This document shows positions 1-8,459 of a DNA stretch of 64,000 nt, one piece after another. Position 1 is the stretch's first letter, and every line of letters starts with the position of its first letter. Where the stretch lies: the NCBI RefSeq assembly GCF_020559915.1, contig NZ_JAJCLZ010000013.1, positions 1 through 64,000 of the forward strand. The letters run 5' to 3'. The translations under genes and the position numbers were made by a program. The DNA is from Ruminococcus sp. 210702-SL.1.03. Lineage in GTDB: Bacteria; Bacillota; Clostridia; Oscillospirales; Ruminococcaceae. The notes under the pieces are model-generated. The model saw only the letters and a list, made by a program, of their open reading frames with translations. It did no database searches and had not been told where the DNA came from.

Positions 1-2
1 AG

Positions 3-185
3 GAGGAGTTGTTTTATAACAGAGGCAGAAAAACTGAAAATTATACGACCGAAGCGTTAAAAACGATGGTCTGGCGATATTTCATGAGCTATTGGAGCAA
101 CCGCAGGATCTGCTCGGCGATTGGCGGGCTTCCTCCTGCTGTAAAGCGGCGCAGATTCTATTCGGCTATGACTATAGCTCCTTAA
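3..185 (+). CDS. C-terminal end of an IS3-like transposase (truncated by window edge)
   Basis: An open frame runs in from the left edge and stops at 183-185. Its last 60 codons contain a basic stretch with the residues NRRICSAIGGLPPAVKRRRF, which resembles the C-terminal end of the integrase core of IS3-type (DDE) transposases, where a YxxxRxxxxxGxxP pattern follows the last catalytic Glu. The catalytic residues would lie outside the window, so activity cannot be judged. The family call is from memory of the motif only; another DDE transposase group is possible. Confidence 0.55.
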   Translation, partial: EELFYNRGRKTENYTTEALKTMVWRYFMSYWSNRRICSAIGGLPPAVKRRRFYSAMTIAP

Positions 186-208
186 CTTCAAAATCCTTGC
201 GGTTAATG

Positions 209-226
209 TGTCAAGTTTTATTGACA
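209..226. repeat. Inverted repeat, possible right end of the insertion sequence
   Basis: TGTCAA (209-214) and TTGACA (221-226) form a perfect inverted repeat around six bases, 23 bp after the transposase stop codon. An element ending in CA here would have TG at its other end, as IS3-type elements do. The matching left end is outside the window, so this is inference. Confidence 0.3.
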
Positions 227-324
227 AAATCAATCCGAGCATGGAGTTTCTGACCAATCCGGATATCATTGAGGAACTGGTGCCCTGGAATGAGGCTACA
301 CAGAAGATCTGCAAATTACCGTGA
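227..324 (+). pseudogene. Short gene remnant next to the IS end
   Basis: After the putative IS end an open frame continues to a stop at 322-324 with protein-like composition (contains the residues MEFLTNPDIIEELVPW from the ATG at 241). The ATG has no ribosome binding site and the frame has no N-terminal part. It looks like the tail of a gene interrupted or eroded next to the insertion. I do not recognise the family. Confidence 0.25.
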
Positions 325-414
325 AATATATCCACGAGTTTTGGGCTCGGGGATCTTTGGCTTTAGGGGAATGGGGGATTATTGGGCGGGTACATTTTTT
401 TCTTCTCTATATGC

Positions 415-443
415 TTGACAAAAAGAGTTAGACGTGGTAAACT
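415..443 (+). promoter_or_regulatory. Promoter of the feo operon
   Basis: TTGACA at 415-420 and TAAACT at 438-443 with 17 bp between them lie 35 bp upstream of the feoA start codon. The -35 is perfect and the -10 is weak, which would suit a regulated promoter. An iron repressor site is expected here from other feo operons, but I cannot identify one with confidence. Confidence 0.55.
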
Positions 444-477
444 TATTGTAGAGTATTATACTACGGAGGATAATAAT

Positions 478-720
478 ATGACTCTTGATAAATTAAAGAT
501 AGGTGAGAAGGCTGTTATTAAAACTGTTGGCGGCACCGGTGCGCTCCGACTGAGATTTCTTGACATGGGGCTGATACCAAATACCGAGGTCAAAATGCTG
601 AAACGTGCACCAATGGGCGATCCGCTGGATATAGTCTTGAGGGGCTATGAGCTGACTTTAAGAGTGGAGGACGCACAAAAAATAGAAGTAGGATCAATAG
701 AGGAGAATGAACATATATGA
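478..720 (+). CDS. feoA: FeoA, ferrous iron transport accessory protein
   Basis: An 80-aa protein with the SH3-like FeoA fold: it starts MTLDKLKIGEKAVI and has the family's G-x-LRxRFLDMGLIPNTEV signature. FeoA is cytoplasmic and supports Fe(II) uptake by FeoB. The start at 478 is chosen because ACGGAGG stands 8-14 bases upstream; the frame stays open further 5' but that part covers the promoter. The stop overlaps the feoB start in ATGA, so the two are translationally coupled. Confidence 0.93.
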   Translation: MTLDKLKIGEKAVIKTVGGTGALRLRFLDMGLIPNTEVKMLKRAPMGDPLDIVLRGYELTLRVEDAQKIEVGSIEENEHI

Positions 721-2723
721 AATTTGCCCTTGCAGGAAATCAAAACTGCGGAAAGACAACGCTTTTTAATGCACTTACAGGCTCAAACCAGCACGTCGGA
801 AATTTTCCGGGCGTAACAGTCGACCAAAAAGTGGGAAATATACGCGGGCAAAAAGACTGTACGGTAGTGGATCTGCCCGGTATATATTCCCTAAGACCTT
901 ATACGCAGGAAGAAATAGTTACGCGCGATTACATATTGAATGAAAAGCCGGACGGAATAATAAACATTGTAGATGCTACTAATATAGAACGAAATCTTTA
1001 CCTTACTCTTCAGCTGCTGGAGCTTCGCGTACCAATGGTTTTGGCTCTTAACATGATGGACGAAGTTCGTGCAAACGGTGGAACGATCGATGTAAAAATG
1101 ATGAGCGATGCGCTGGGCATACCTGTTATACCGATAAGCGCAGCAAAGGGCGATGGTGTTTCAGATCTTATAGATAAAGCAGTGGAAACGGCCGGAAAGA
1201 GAACTAAGCCGATAATTACTGACTTTTGTTCTGATGATTCAGCAGTTCATAGATGTATACATGCAGTCGTTCATCTGATAATGGATCATGCCAATCGTGC
1301 GGGGATACCGCCGCGCTTTTGTGCTTCAAAACTCATTGAAGGCGATAAAAATATTGAGGATCAGCTTGCGTTAAATCAAAACGAGCTTGAGCTTTTGGAA
1401 CACTGCATAGTTGAAATGGAAGATGAATCGAAACTGGATAGAAACGCTGCATTGGCAGATATGCGCTATACATTTATAGAAAAAGTAGTTGCGATAAGCG
1501 TAGTCAAGTGTCATGAAAGCCGTGAACATAAACGCAGCGTAAAGATAGACCGTGTTCTTACAGGTAAATACACGGCGCTGCCGGTATTTTTCGGAATAAT
1601 GTTCTTAGTATTTTTCTTAACATTTAATGTTATAGGCGCAAGTCTCTCAAATTGGCTTTCACTTGGTATAGATAAAGTGACAGACTTGGCGGACAAAGGG
1701 CTTACTGCATACGGAATAAACCCCGTAGTGCACAGCCTTATAATAGATGGAGTTTTTGCCGGAGTAGGCAGTGTGCTTAGCTTTTTGCCAATAATAGTTA
1801 CTCTGTTTTTCTTTCTCTCTATACTTGAGGATACCGGTTATATGGCGCGAGTTGCTTTTGTAATGGATAAGCTGCTGAGAAAAATAGGGCTTTCCGGCCG
1901 CAGTTTTGTGCCTATGCTCATAGGTTTTGGCTGCTCTGTTCCTGCGATAATGGCGACGCGCACGCTTGTTTCTGACCGTGACAGAAAAATGACGATACTG
2001 CTTACGCCATATATGAGCTGTTCAGCCAAAATACCGATATATGCTGTATTCTGCGCTGCTTTTTTCACAAAATATCAGGCACTGGTTATGATAGGCTTGT
2101 ATGTTACGGGAATAGTTCTTGGAATACTCGTGGCGCTGCTGCTAAAAAACTCACTTTTTAAAGGCAAGCCTGTACCATTTGTAATGGAACTTCCAAACTA
2201 TCGCCTACCCTCGGCAAAAAGCGTAGGATTACTTTTATGGGATAAAGCTAAAGACTTTATACAACGCGCATTTACAGTTATCTTTTTTGCGACCATCATA
2301 ATATGGTTTTTAGAAAACTTTGATGTAAGGCTAAACGTAGTCACTGATTCTTCTGATAGTTTGCTGGCACTTATCGGTCAAGCTATATCGCCTATATTTG
2401 CGCCGCTGGGATTTGCTGATTGGCGCGTTACAACATCGCTTATCTCTGGTTTTACAGCAAAAGAGGCAGTGGTAAGCACTATGGCAGTGCTGATGAATAC
2501 CAGTACGGCAAATTTAGGTACGGCGCTTTCTGGAACTTTTTCAACTCTATCTGCTTTAAGCTTTTTAGTATTCACGCTGCTTTATACACCCTGCGTGGCA
2601 GCGGTAGCAACTATAAAGAAAGAGCTTAATTCTACATGGCAGACCATAGGCGTAGTGCTTATGCAATGTGTAGTTGCTTGGATATGCGCCTGCGCAGTAT
2701 ATCAGATCGGGGCTATCATATGA
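717..2723 (+). CDS. feoB: FeoB, ferrous iron transporter with N-terminal G domain
   Basis: A 668-aa inner membrane Fe(II) transporter. The N-terminal G domain shows the P-loop GNQNCGKTT (residues 7-15), the switch I GNFPGVTVD, the G3 motif DLPGIYS, and NMMD as G4. A helical GDP-dissociation-inhibitor-like region follows, and from about residue 280 to the end there are many hydrophobic segments, including the GFGCSVPAIMATRT Cys-containing core motif. Length is within the normal range for FeoB. It sits between feoA (4-bp overlap) and a small Cys-rich protein (4-bp overlap), as in many Clostridia. Confidence 0.96.
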   Translation: MKFALAGNQNCGKTTLFNALTGSNQHVGNFPGVTVDQKVGNIRGQKDCTVVDLPGIYSLRPYTQEEIVTRDYILNEKPDGIINIVDATNIERNLYLTLQLLELRVPMVLALNMMDEVRANGGTIDVKMMSDALGIPVIPISAAKGDGVSDLIDKAVETAGKRTKPIITDFCSDDSAVHRCIHAVVHLIMDHANRAGIPPRFCASKLIEGDKNIEDQLALNQNELELLEHCIVEMEDESKLDRNAALADMRYTFIEKVVAISVVKCHESREHKRSVKIDRVLTGKYTALPVFFGIMFLVFFLTFNVIGASLSNWLSLGIDKVTDLADKGLTAYGINPVVHSLIIDGVFAGVGSVLSFLPIIVTLFFFLSILEDTGYMARVAFVMDKLLRKIGLSGRSFVPMLIGFGCSVPAIMATRTLVSDRDRKMTILLTPYMSCSAKIPIYAVFCAAFFTKYQALVMIGLYVTGIVLGILVALLLKNSLFKGKPVPFVMELPNYRLPSAKSVGLLLWDKAKDFIQRAFTVIFFATIIIWFLENFDVRLNVVTDSSDSLLALIGQAISPIFAPLGFADWRVTTSLISGFTAKEAVVSTMAVLMNTSTANLGTALSGTFSTLSALSFLVFTLLYTPCVAAVATIKKELNSTWQTIGVVLMQCVVAWICACAVYQIGAII

Positions 2724-2869
2724 GCGCGGCAGATTGGGTGGTAACGGTTCTGCTTGCATTATGGGCAATAGCCGCGGCAGTAAGTATGATAAAGCAGCAT
2801 AAAAAAGGAAAGTGCTGCGGCTGTTGTACACGCTGTAAAGAAAGCTGCGGAAAACGCGGCGTGAAATAA
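2720..2869 (+). CDS. FeoB-associated Cys-rich membrane protein
   Basis: A 49-aa protein starting at the ATG that overlaps the feoB stop (ATGA at 2720-2723). Residues 5-24 form one hydrophobic helix; a basic tail follows with six cysteines (32, 33, 35, 36, 39, 43) in a CCxCCxxCxxxC pattern. Small proteins of this layout after feoB are known as FeoB-associated Cys-rich membrane proteins and in some organisms are called FeoC-like. A role in handing over or sensing iron at the cytoplasmic mouth of FeoB is inferred from position and the cysteines. Confidence 0.85.
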   Translation: MSAADWVVTVLLALWAIAAAVSMIKQHKKGKCCGCCTRCKESCGKRGVK

Positions 2870-2878
2870 AATGTTTTG

Positions 2879-2917
2879 TTCCTCTTTGTTGCGAAAATGC
2901 AACAAAGAGGAATTTTT
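2879..2917 (+). terminator. Rho-independent terminator of the feo operon
   Basis: A perfect 14-bp stem TTCCTCTTTGTTGC / GCAACAAAGAGGAA with a 6-base loop is followed by five Ts, ten bases after the last feo gene. Confidence 0.92.
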
Positions 2918-3005
2918 ATCGTTGATATAAAAATGATACATAATGGTCTTGCTTTGAAATGCTCCTCTTTAGTTCAATACTCTTACCAATTTTCACAAAA
3001 ACGGC

Positions 3006-3034
3006 TTGACATTATTGAATTATTATGTTAAAAT
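3006..3034 (+). promoter_or_regulatory. Promoter of the GGDEF/EAL gene
   Basis: TTGACA at 3006-3011 and TAAAAT at 3029-3034 with exactly 17 bp spacing. The reading frame of the downstream gene runs open through this promoter, so frame-based starts upstream of about 3041 cannot be real. Confidence 0.75.
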
Positions 3035-3104
3035 TTTAATATGGCAATTTGTTTGCTTTTATTTAATATTTTTAATAATACTATGTACGGGGATCTTGTT
3101 TGAT

Positions 3105-6100
3105 ATGTATAAAGGTACTGACAAAACTTATAAAATAATCGGCATATGCGTTTCGGCTTTGCACGACGATATGGTTCGCGATATTGCGATGACCCTTTCA
3201 CGTAAGGCAAATGAGAAAAACTATAAGGTGTTTTTGTTCAACAGCTTTACTGATCTGTATAATGAAAACGATTATACAAAAGGGGAGTCCAGCGTTTTTA
3301 CTCTCGCTGAAACTGATCTGCTTGACGCTGTAGTTATCCTGCCTGAGTCTATACGAAACGCTTCCTATGTAAAAAAGATAGCTGACCATGCTAAGCTCGC
3401 GGGTAAACCTATCGTTTCGGTCGATGGTTTGATAGCAGGCGTGCCGAGCGTTGCTTTTGACGTTGGGGATACTTTTGAAAAAATAGTACGTCACGTTGTG
3501 GAAGACCACGGCTGTAAAAAAATAAATTTTGTCGCAGGTGTAAAAGACAATGCTTTTTCAGATGAGCGTATAAATTGCTTTAAAAAAGTGCTCGCTGAAA
3601 ATAATATAGAGTTTGAGCCTCAGCGGCTCGGTTACGGAGATTTTTGGGGCGACCCTGCCAGGAAAGTGACAGAACAGTTTTTAAAGAGTGAATTGCCTTT
3701 GCTTGACGCTATTATTTGCTGTAATGACGCTATGGCTATATCTGTTTGTCAGGTGCTTCGTAAGAATGGGATCAAAATACCTGAAGATATTATCGTGACA
3801 GGTTTTGATGGGATAGAAGCTGAAAAATATATCTCGCCCCGGCTTACCACTGCTGCGCCCGATATTGAAGACCTGGTCGATAAGGCTATGAATATTATTG
3901 AGCATTTGATCAACGGTGATGAAGTTCCGCTTGTCAATCATGCATCGTATTATATGCGTTTATCACAGTCCTGCGGCTGCCGCGCTGTTGACAAGGTTGT
4001 TTACAGTGATAAGGTAATTGATATGTACAATATTATTAACGCAGCAGAGGGACACGAGGCACATATGCTCAATTATCTTGGAAAAGCTATGTGTTGTTCT
4101 AATATTGATGAACTTAGCACTCTTATCCCTTATTACAGCGATTACTGTACATGGTGTTGTTTGAATACTGATTTTCTAGATAAAGAATCAGACAAGACTG
4201 AAAATGGCTTTTTTACCGAGAATATGTATAACCTTGTGCACAATGTCGGCGAGTTTGATTTTACATACGGCGAAATATTCCCGCGTAGTGAACTGGTGTT
4301 TAATATCGAAAATGCTCTTGAAAATTTCGATTATATAATGTTTGTTCCCCTGCATTTCCAGAGCGAAGTCATAGGCTATATCGGCGTTATGTATGATCTG
4401 AACTGCTTTAATTTCAAGAATACAAAACGCTTTGTAAACTATACAAACCAGATAATGGAGAGGTTGAAAAATAGAATAAATCTTGCAAAAGCAAATGCTA
4501 TGCTTGAAGATATGCACGTTCGCGATGTTCTTACAGGTATCTATAACAGGCGCGGTTTTTACAACAATGCCGTTGCTGTTATCGAAAAGTATAAGGATAC
4601 CGATAAAAACATAGTTTTATTCTCGGTCGATATGGACGGACTAAAGAAGATAAATGATACTTTTGGCCATCATGAGGGCGATAACGCTATAAACTCCATC
4701 GCTCACGCTTTGTTAGCCGCATCGGACAATGGCGAAATATGTGCCCGCTTTGGCGGTGATGAATTTCTTGTTCTTGGTGTTTCAGAAAGCAATAATATCA
4801 ATAAATACTGTGCTGATTATTACAACAAAGTAAATGAAAAGCTTGCCGAGTATGACGCACAGAATAATTCTCCGTACAAAGTAAAGATAAGCTGCGGAAC
4901 GGTAGGAATGAAATGCAGTTCGGCTGACGAACTGGACGAATTCATCAAGATAGCAGATGAAAATATGTACCGTGAAAAGCGAAAACACAAGATACGTGAG
5001 GGAGCAGATACAGTAAACTGTTTTAACAGAATGATAGATCTGCTGGTAAATAAAAGTTTAGCTGCGTTTTTCTACATCAATTTTGACGAGCACGTCTGGG
5101 AGATCGGCGAAAACGCCGCAGCTCTCAAATATATGATCTCAGATAAATATGACCCGGTGGAAGCAATATTACGCAGCGGAGCAGTGTACAGCGATGATCT
5201 TGAATTATACCGTGGTTTTTACAATAAATTGCTTTCTGGCACTACTGTTGGCATACATGACAGCTATATGAAGATACATTTTAGAGCCGGCGAAAACGGA
5301 AAGATGAAATGGTATAATATGCTGGTATCGTTTGTCAAGAACGAGAAAAATCAGATATACGAAGTTGTCGGAAGCATACACCCGATGACTGAGAGCGAAT
5401 TGATGACGCGCAACATACTGAACGCATACACGAATGACCGTCACCCAATGCTTTTCGGCGGTATGATAGAAAAACGCTTGAAAGATGATCCTGACAGCAA
5501 TTATGCAATAATACAGTTTGACGTTGTGCGTTTCAAGCTAATAAATGATACTTACGGTGAAGCTAAAGGCACCAAACTGCTGAATTATTTCAACGATGTG
5601 CTGAGTGTATTTTGCAGTGAAAAACAGCTTTTTTCGCGTCTTAGCGCCGATGTTTTTATGATACTCACGCCTTACGAAAAGCAGGAGGATATTGAGCGTT
5701 TTATAAGAACGCTTGAAAAACGTCTGAGCGGCTTTGAAGATATGTCTTATTCTTTCGCTTTCGGCGTGTATTTTATAAATAATAAATCGCTGCCGAGCCG
5801 CATGATGGGCGACGCTGCGGCTATCGCGAGAATAAAGATAAAAGGAAATGCTTTGGAAAACATCGGCTATTACACTGAGAATCAAAAAATAGAAATAAAG
5901 GTACGCAAAGAGATAGAGGACAAAATGAACAACGCGCTGGAGAACAAAGAATTTATAATGTACCTTCAGCCCAAATACAGCATTTCCGAAAAAACGATAA
6001 TCGGCGCGGAAGCTCTGGTGCGCTGGATACAGCCGAACAAAGGTGTGGTCTGTCCGCAGGAGTTTATTCCTATATTTGAGCAAAACGGGTTTATTGTAAA

Positions 6101-6674
6101 ACTTGATAGATATATGTGGGAATGCGCCTGCAAGGAAATGCGCCGTTGGATCGACAAAGGCTATGAGCCCGTGCCGATATCTGTAAACGTTTCGCGTATG
6201 CACTTGAAAGACGCCGAGTTTATCTACTACATTGAATACTTGCTGGATAAATACGGCATAGAAAAAGATTTGCTAGAACTTGAGATAACGGAAACCATTG
6301 AGAACATCAACGCAAATATGATGGTAAAGGAAGCTAAAAAACACGGTTTCACTCTGCTTATGGACGATTTCGGCTCGGGCTATTCGTCGCTCAACACGCT
6401 GAAAAGTACGCCGTTCGATGTTCTAAAAATCGACCGAAGCTTTTTGAGCAGCTTTATGGAATCTTCACGCGGACAAAAGATAATCTCTCATACGATAGCA
6501 ATGTCGCATGATATAGGTCTTGATCTTATCGCTGAGGGAGTGGAAACGAGAGAACAGGCTGATTTCCTTTCAGCCAGTGGCTGTAATGCGGCGCAAGGCT
6601 TCTATTTCTCAAAGCCGATACCTACTGATGAATTTGAAATGCTTCTGAAAGCGCAGATAGAAAAGAATAAATAA
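3105..6674 (+). CDS. LacI-type sensor / GGDEF / degenerate GGDEF / EAL c-di-GMP protein
   Basis: An approximately 1189-aa cytoplasmic protein. Residues ~5-280 are a periplasmic-binding-protein-like (LacI/GalR sensor) domain without a DNA-binding helix-turn-helix; it ends in a SCGC motif. A GAF-like linker follows, then GGDEF-1 with an intact GGDEF motif (550-554), a PAS-like stretch, GGDEF-2 with SADVF at the motif position (about 847-851), and an EAL domain with EAL at 969-971, the DDFGSGYSSL motif at 1087-1096 and AEGVET near the end. The usual RxxD inhibition site before GGDEF-1 is absent. It should be able both to make and to break c-di-GMP, with a small-molecule (sugar-like) ligand domain in control. 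The start at 3105 is the first in-frame ATG after the promoter, with GGGGA 11 bases upstream; the RBS is mediocre. Confidence 0.88.
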   Translation: MYKGTDKTYKIIGICVSALHDDMVRDIAMTLSRKANEKNYKVFLFNSFTDLYNENDYTKGESSVFTLAETDLLDAVVILPESIRNASYVKKIADHAKLAGKPIVSVDGLIAGVPSVAFDVGDTFEKIVRHVVEDHGCKKINFVAGVKDNAFSDERINCFKKVLAENNIEFEPQRLGYGDFWGDPARKVTEQFLKSELPLLDAIICCNDAMAISVCQVLRKNGIKIPEDIIVTGFDGIEAEKYISPRLTTAAPDIEDLVDKAMNIIEHLINGDEVPLVNHASYYMRLSQSCGCRAVDKVVYSDKVIDMYNIINAAEGHEAHMLNYLGKAMCCSNIDELSTLIPYYSDYCTWCCLNTDFLDKESDKTENGFFTENMYNLVHNVGEFDFTYGEIFPRSELVFNIENALENFDYIMFVPLHFQSEVIGYIGVMYDLNCFNFKNTKRFVNYTNQIMERLKNRINLAKANAMLEDMHVRDVLTGIYNRRGFYNNAVAVIEKYKDTDKNIVLFSVDMDGLKKINDTFGHHEGDNAINSIAHALLAASDNGEICARFGGDEFLVLGVSESNNINKYCADYYNKVNEKLAEYDAQNNSPYKVKISCGTVGMKCSSADELDEFIKIADENMYREKRKHKIREGADTVNCFNRMIDLLVNKSLAAFFYINFDEHVWEIGENAAALKYMISDKYDPVEAILRSGAVYSDDLELYRGFYNKLLSGTTVGIHDSYMKIHFRAGENGKMKWYNMLVSFVKNEKNQIYEVVGSIHPMTESELMTRNILNAYTNDRHPMLFGGMIEKRLKDDPDSNYAIIQFDVVRFKLINDTYGEAKGTKLLNYFNDVLSVFCSEKQLFSRLSADVFMILTPYEKQEDIERFIRTLEKRLSGFEDMSYSFAFGVYFINNKSLPSRMMGDAAAIARIKIKGNALENIGYYTENQKIEIKVRKEIEDKMNNALENKEFIMYLQPKYSISEKTIIGAEALVRWIQPNKGVVCPQEFIPIFEQNGFIVKLDRYMWECACKEMRRWIDKGYEPVPISVNVSRMHLKDAEFIYYIEYLLDKYGIEKDLLELEITETIENINANMMVKEAKKHGFTLLMDDFGSGYSSLNTLKSTPFDVLKIDRSFLSSFMESSRGQKIISHTIAMSHDIGLDLIAEGVETREQADFLSASGCNAAQGFYFSKPIPTDEFEMLLKAQIEKNK

Positions 6675-6686
6675 ACTTAAATGTGA

Positions 6687-6718
6687 AAATGCGGCGCTCA
6701 AATTGTGCCGCATTTTTT
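6687..6718 (+). terminator. Terminator after the GGDEF/EAL gene
   Basis: Stem AAATGCGGC (6687-6695) and GCCGCATTT (6707-6715) with an 11-base loop and a run of Ts. Confidence 0.88.
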
Positions 6719-6729
6719 GAAATTAGCTA

Positions 6730-6758
6730 TTGACAAGACGCGGAAAATGTGCTAGAAT
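6730..6758 (+). promoter_or_regulatory. Promoter of the tyrS T-box transcript
   Basis: TTGACA (6730-6735), 17-bp spacer, TAGAAT (6753-6758). It precedes a leader of about 390 bases before tyrS. Confidence 0.8.
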
Positions 6759-6774
6759 ATAAAATATGATAATT

Positions 6775-7020
6775 TTAAATGCTATGACGGGAATGCAGTA
6801 GCGTACAGTTTTTGACTTTCAGAGAGTCTGCGGCGGGTGAGAGCGGACAGCGGGCTGTGCGGCGAATTACCTCCTAACAGCTTTTTGCCTGAATTTATCA
6901 GTAGGGCGAAACGTTTGCCTGCGTTAAAGGTCAACGAGGTCGGGTGCTTGCCCGATAAACTGAGGTGGTACCGCGTAAATTACGCCCTCTGACGGCTTTG
7001 GCTGTTGGAGGGCTTTTATA
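6775..7020 (+). promoter_or_regulatory. T-box riboswitch leader, tyrosine-specific by context
   Basis: The diagnostic T-box sequence TGAGGTGGTACCGCG is at 6961-6975, followed by the intrinsic terminator GCCCTC (6984-6989) / GAGGGC (7008-7013) and TTTT. Upstream stems match the Stem I region of T-boxes, which pair with uncharged tRNA through a specifier codon and the tRNA CCA end. A TAC triplet near 6868 lies in the segment where the specifier is expected, consistent with tRNA-Tyr, but I did not fold the RNA. Low charging of tRNA-Tyr would stabilise the antiterminator and raise tyrS expression. Confidence 0.9.
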
Positions 7021-7056
7021 TTGCTAAAAACTCGTTCGCCGATTTGCTCTTTGAAA

Positions 7057-7091
7057 GGCGGTGGTATCCGTGAGATCAAATTTTGACCTCA
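7057..7091 (+). promoter_or_regulatory. Second, degenerate T-box-like element or leader hairpin
   Basis: GGTGGTATCCGTG (7060-7072) resembles the T-box core GGTGGTACCGCG with one insertion and one change. It runs directly into a hairpin, TGAGATCAAA (7071-7080) with TTTGACCTCA (7082-7091). It lies between the first terminator and the tyrS RBS. No T run follows, so it would not terminate by itself. It may be the remains of a tandem T-box or simply a leader stem. Confidence 0.3.
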
Positions 7092-7159
7092 TCGTTTATA
7101 CTGACGTTAAACTGGAAATAAAGCTAAACAGATCTTGATATAAATTTGGAGGATTAAAA

Positions 7160-8380
7160 ATGACAGTATTTGAAGAACTGAAAAGAAGAGGTCTCCTCGC
7201 ACAGCTTACTGACGAGGAAGAGATCAAGGAACTTATCAACGCAGGAAAGGCAACTTTCTACATTGGTTTCGACCCGACTGCTGACAGCCTGCACGTTGGA
7301 CACTTTATGGCGCTCTGCCTTATGAAGCGCTTGCAGATGGCCGGCAATAAGCCTATCGCACTGCTGGGCGGCGGTACGGGAATGATCGGCGACCCCTCCG
7401 GCAAAAGCGATATGAGAAAAATGCTCACCAAAGAAACCATTGAGCATAACGTTGAGTGCTTTAAGAAGCAGATGAGCCGCTTTATTGATTTCTCTGACGG
7501 CAAGGCTCTTGTAGTAAACAATGCTGACTGGCTGCTTGATCTTAATTACGTTGATGTACTGCGCGACGTAGGCGCTTGCTTCTCGGTAAACAAGATGCTC
7601 ACTTTTGAGTGCTATAAGCAGAGAATGGAGCGCGGACTTACATTCCTTGAATTCAACTACATGATAATGCAGAGCTACGATTTCTACAAGCTCTACACAG
7701 ATTACGGCTGCAATATGCAGTTCGGCGGTGATGACCAGTGGGCTAATATGCTCGGAGGTACTGAGCTTATCCGTAAGAAGCTCGGCAAGGACGCTTACGC
7801 TATGACGATCACTCTCCTGCTCAACTCTGAGGGCAAGAAGATGGGTAAGACCGAAAAGGGCGCTGTATGGCTCGACCCCGCTAAGACCAGTCCGTACGAG
7901 TTCTTCCAGTACTGGAGAAATGTTGGCGACGCTGATGTTATCAAGTGCTTGAAAATGCTCACTTTCGTACCTATCGAAGAGATAGAAGAAATGGAAAAGA
8001 CTATGGAGGGCGCGCAGTTCAATAAGGCTAAGGAACTGCTGGCTTACGAGCTTACCAAGCTTGTTCACGGCGAAGAAGAGGCTGATAAGGCACTCGAAGC
8101 CGCAAAGGCTCTTTTCTCTGCAAACGCTTCTTCTGCAAATATGCCTTCTACCGAGCTTGAAGCCAGCGAGCTTACCGACGGCGGCATGAATATCCTCGAC
8201 CTGCTCGTTCGCTGCGGACTCACTCCTTCCAAGAGCGAAGGCAGACGTCTTGTAACTCAGAACGGCATTGCCATCAACGATGTTAAATTCACCGACCCGA
8301 ATGGCAGTGTAGATCTTTCAAATGAAGTTATCATCAAGAAGGGCAAAAAGGTGTTCCACAAGGTAACTTTAAAGCAGTAA
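7160..8380 (+). CDS. tyrS: Tyrosyl-tRNA synthetase
   Basis: A 406-aa class I aminoacyl-tRNA synthetase that charges tRNA-Tyr. The HIGH-type motif reads HVGHF (about residues 46-50) after the GFDPTADSL signature, the tyrosine-binding region includes [10 protein letters not shown], and the KMSKS loop reads KMGKT. The last ~65 residues form an S4-like RNA-binding domain. A strong TTGGAGG stands 7 bases before the ATG. It is transcribed alone from a T-box leader and ends at a strong terminator. Confidence 0.97.
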   Translation: MTVFEELKRRGLLAQLTDEEEIKELINAGKATFYIGFDPTADSLHVGHFMALCLMKRLQMAGNKPIALLGGGTGMIGDPSGKSDMRKMLTKETIEHNVECFKKQMSRFIDFSDGKALVVNNADWLLDLNYVDVLRDVGACFSVNKMLTFECYKQRMERGLTFLEFNYMIMQSYDFYKLYTDYGCNMQFGGDDQWANMLGGTELIRKKLGKDAYAMTITLLLNSEGKKMGKTEKGAVWLDPAKTSPYEFFQYWRNVGDADVIKCLKMLTFVPIEEIEEMEKTMEGAQFNKAKELLAYELTKLVHGEEEADKALEAAKALFSANASSANMPSTELEASELTDGGMNILDLLVRCGLTPSKSEGRRLVTQNGIAINDVKFTDPNGSVDLSNEVIIKKGKKVFHKVTLKQ

Positions 8381-8398
8381 AAATTTTCACTAAAAAGC

Positions 8399-8438
8399 AA
8401 ATACCCGCAGATCATATCAAGGTCTGCGGGTATTTTTT
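8399..8438. terminator. Bidirectional terminator between tyrS and the cohesin gene
   Basis: Stem AATACCCGCAGA / TCTGCGGGTATT flanked by A and T runs (six Ts on the plus strand). It can end both tyrS (plus) and the convergent gene (minus). Confidence 0.88.
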
Positions 8439-8459
8439 ATAGGAGGTTCTGAAAATGAA

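Noticed and set aside
57..335. 92-codon minus-strand frame at the left edge
   Set aside because: Antisense to the transposase end and gene remnant; no RBS or family pattern.
3006..3104. N-terminal membrane helix on the GGDEF/EAL protein from an upstream TTG
   Set aside because: The frame is open there and would encode a hydrophobic helix, but it coincides with a TTGACA-17-TAAAAT promoter, so this part is probably not translated.
5538..6203. 221-codon minus-strand open frame
   Set aside because: Antisense to the GGDEF/EAL gene; no supporting start signal.
7154..8068. 304-codon minus-strand open frame
   Set aside because: Antisense shadow of tyrS.
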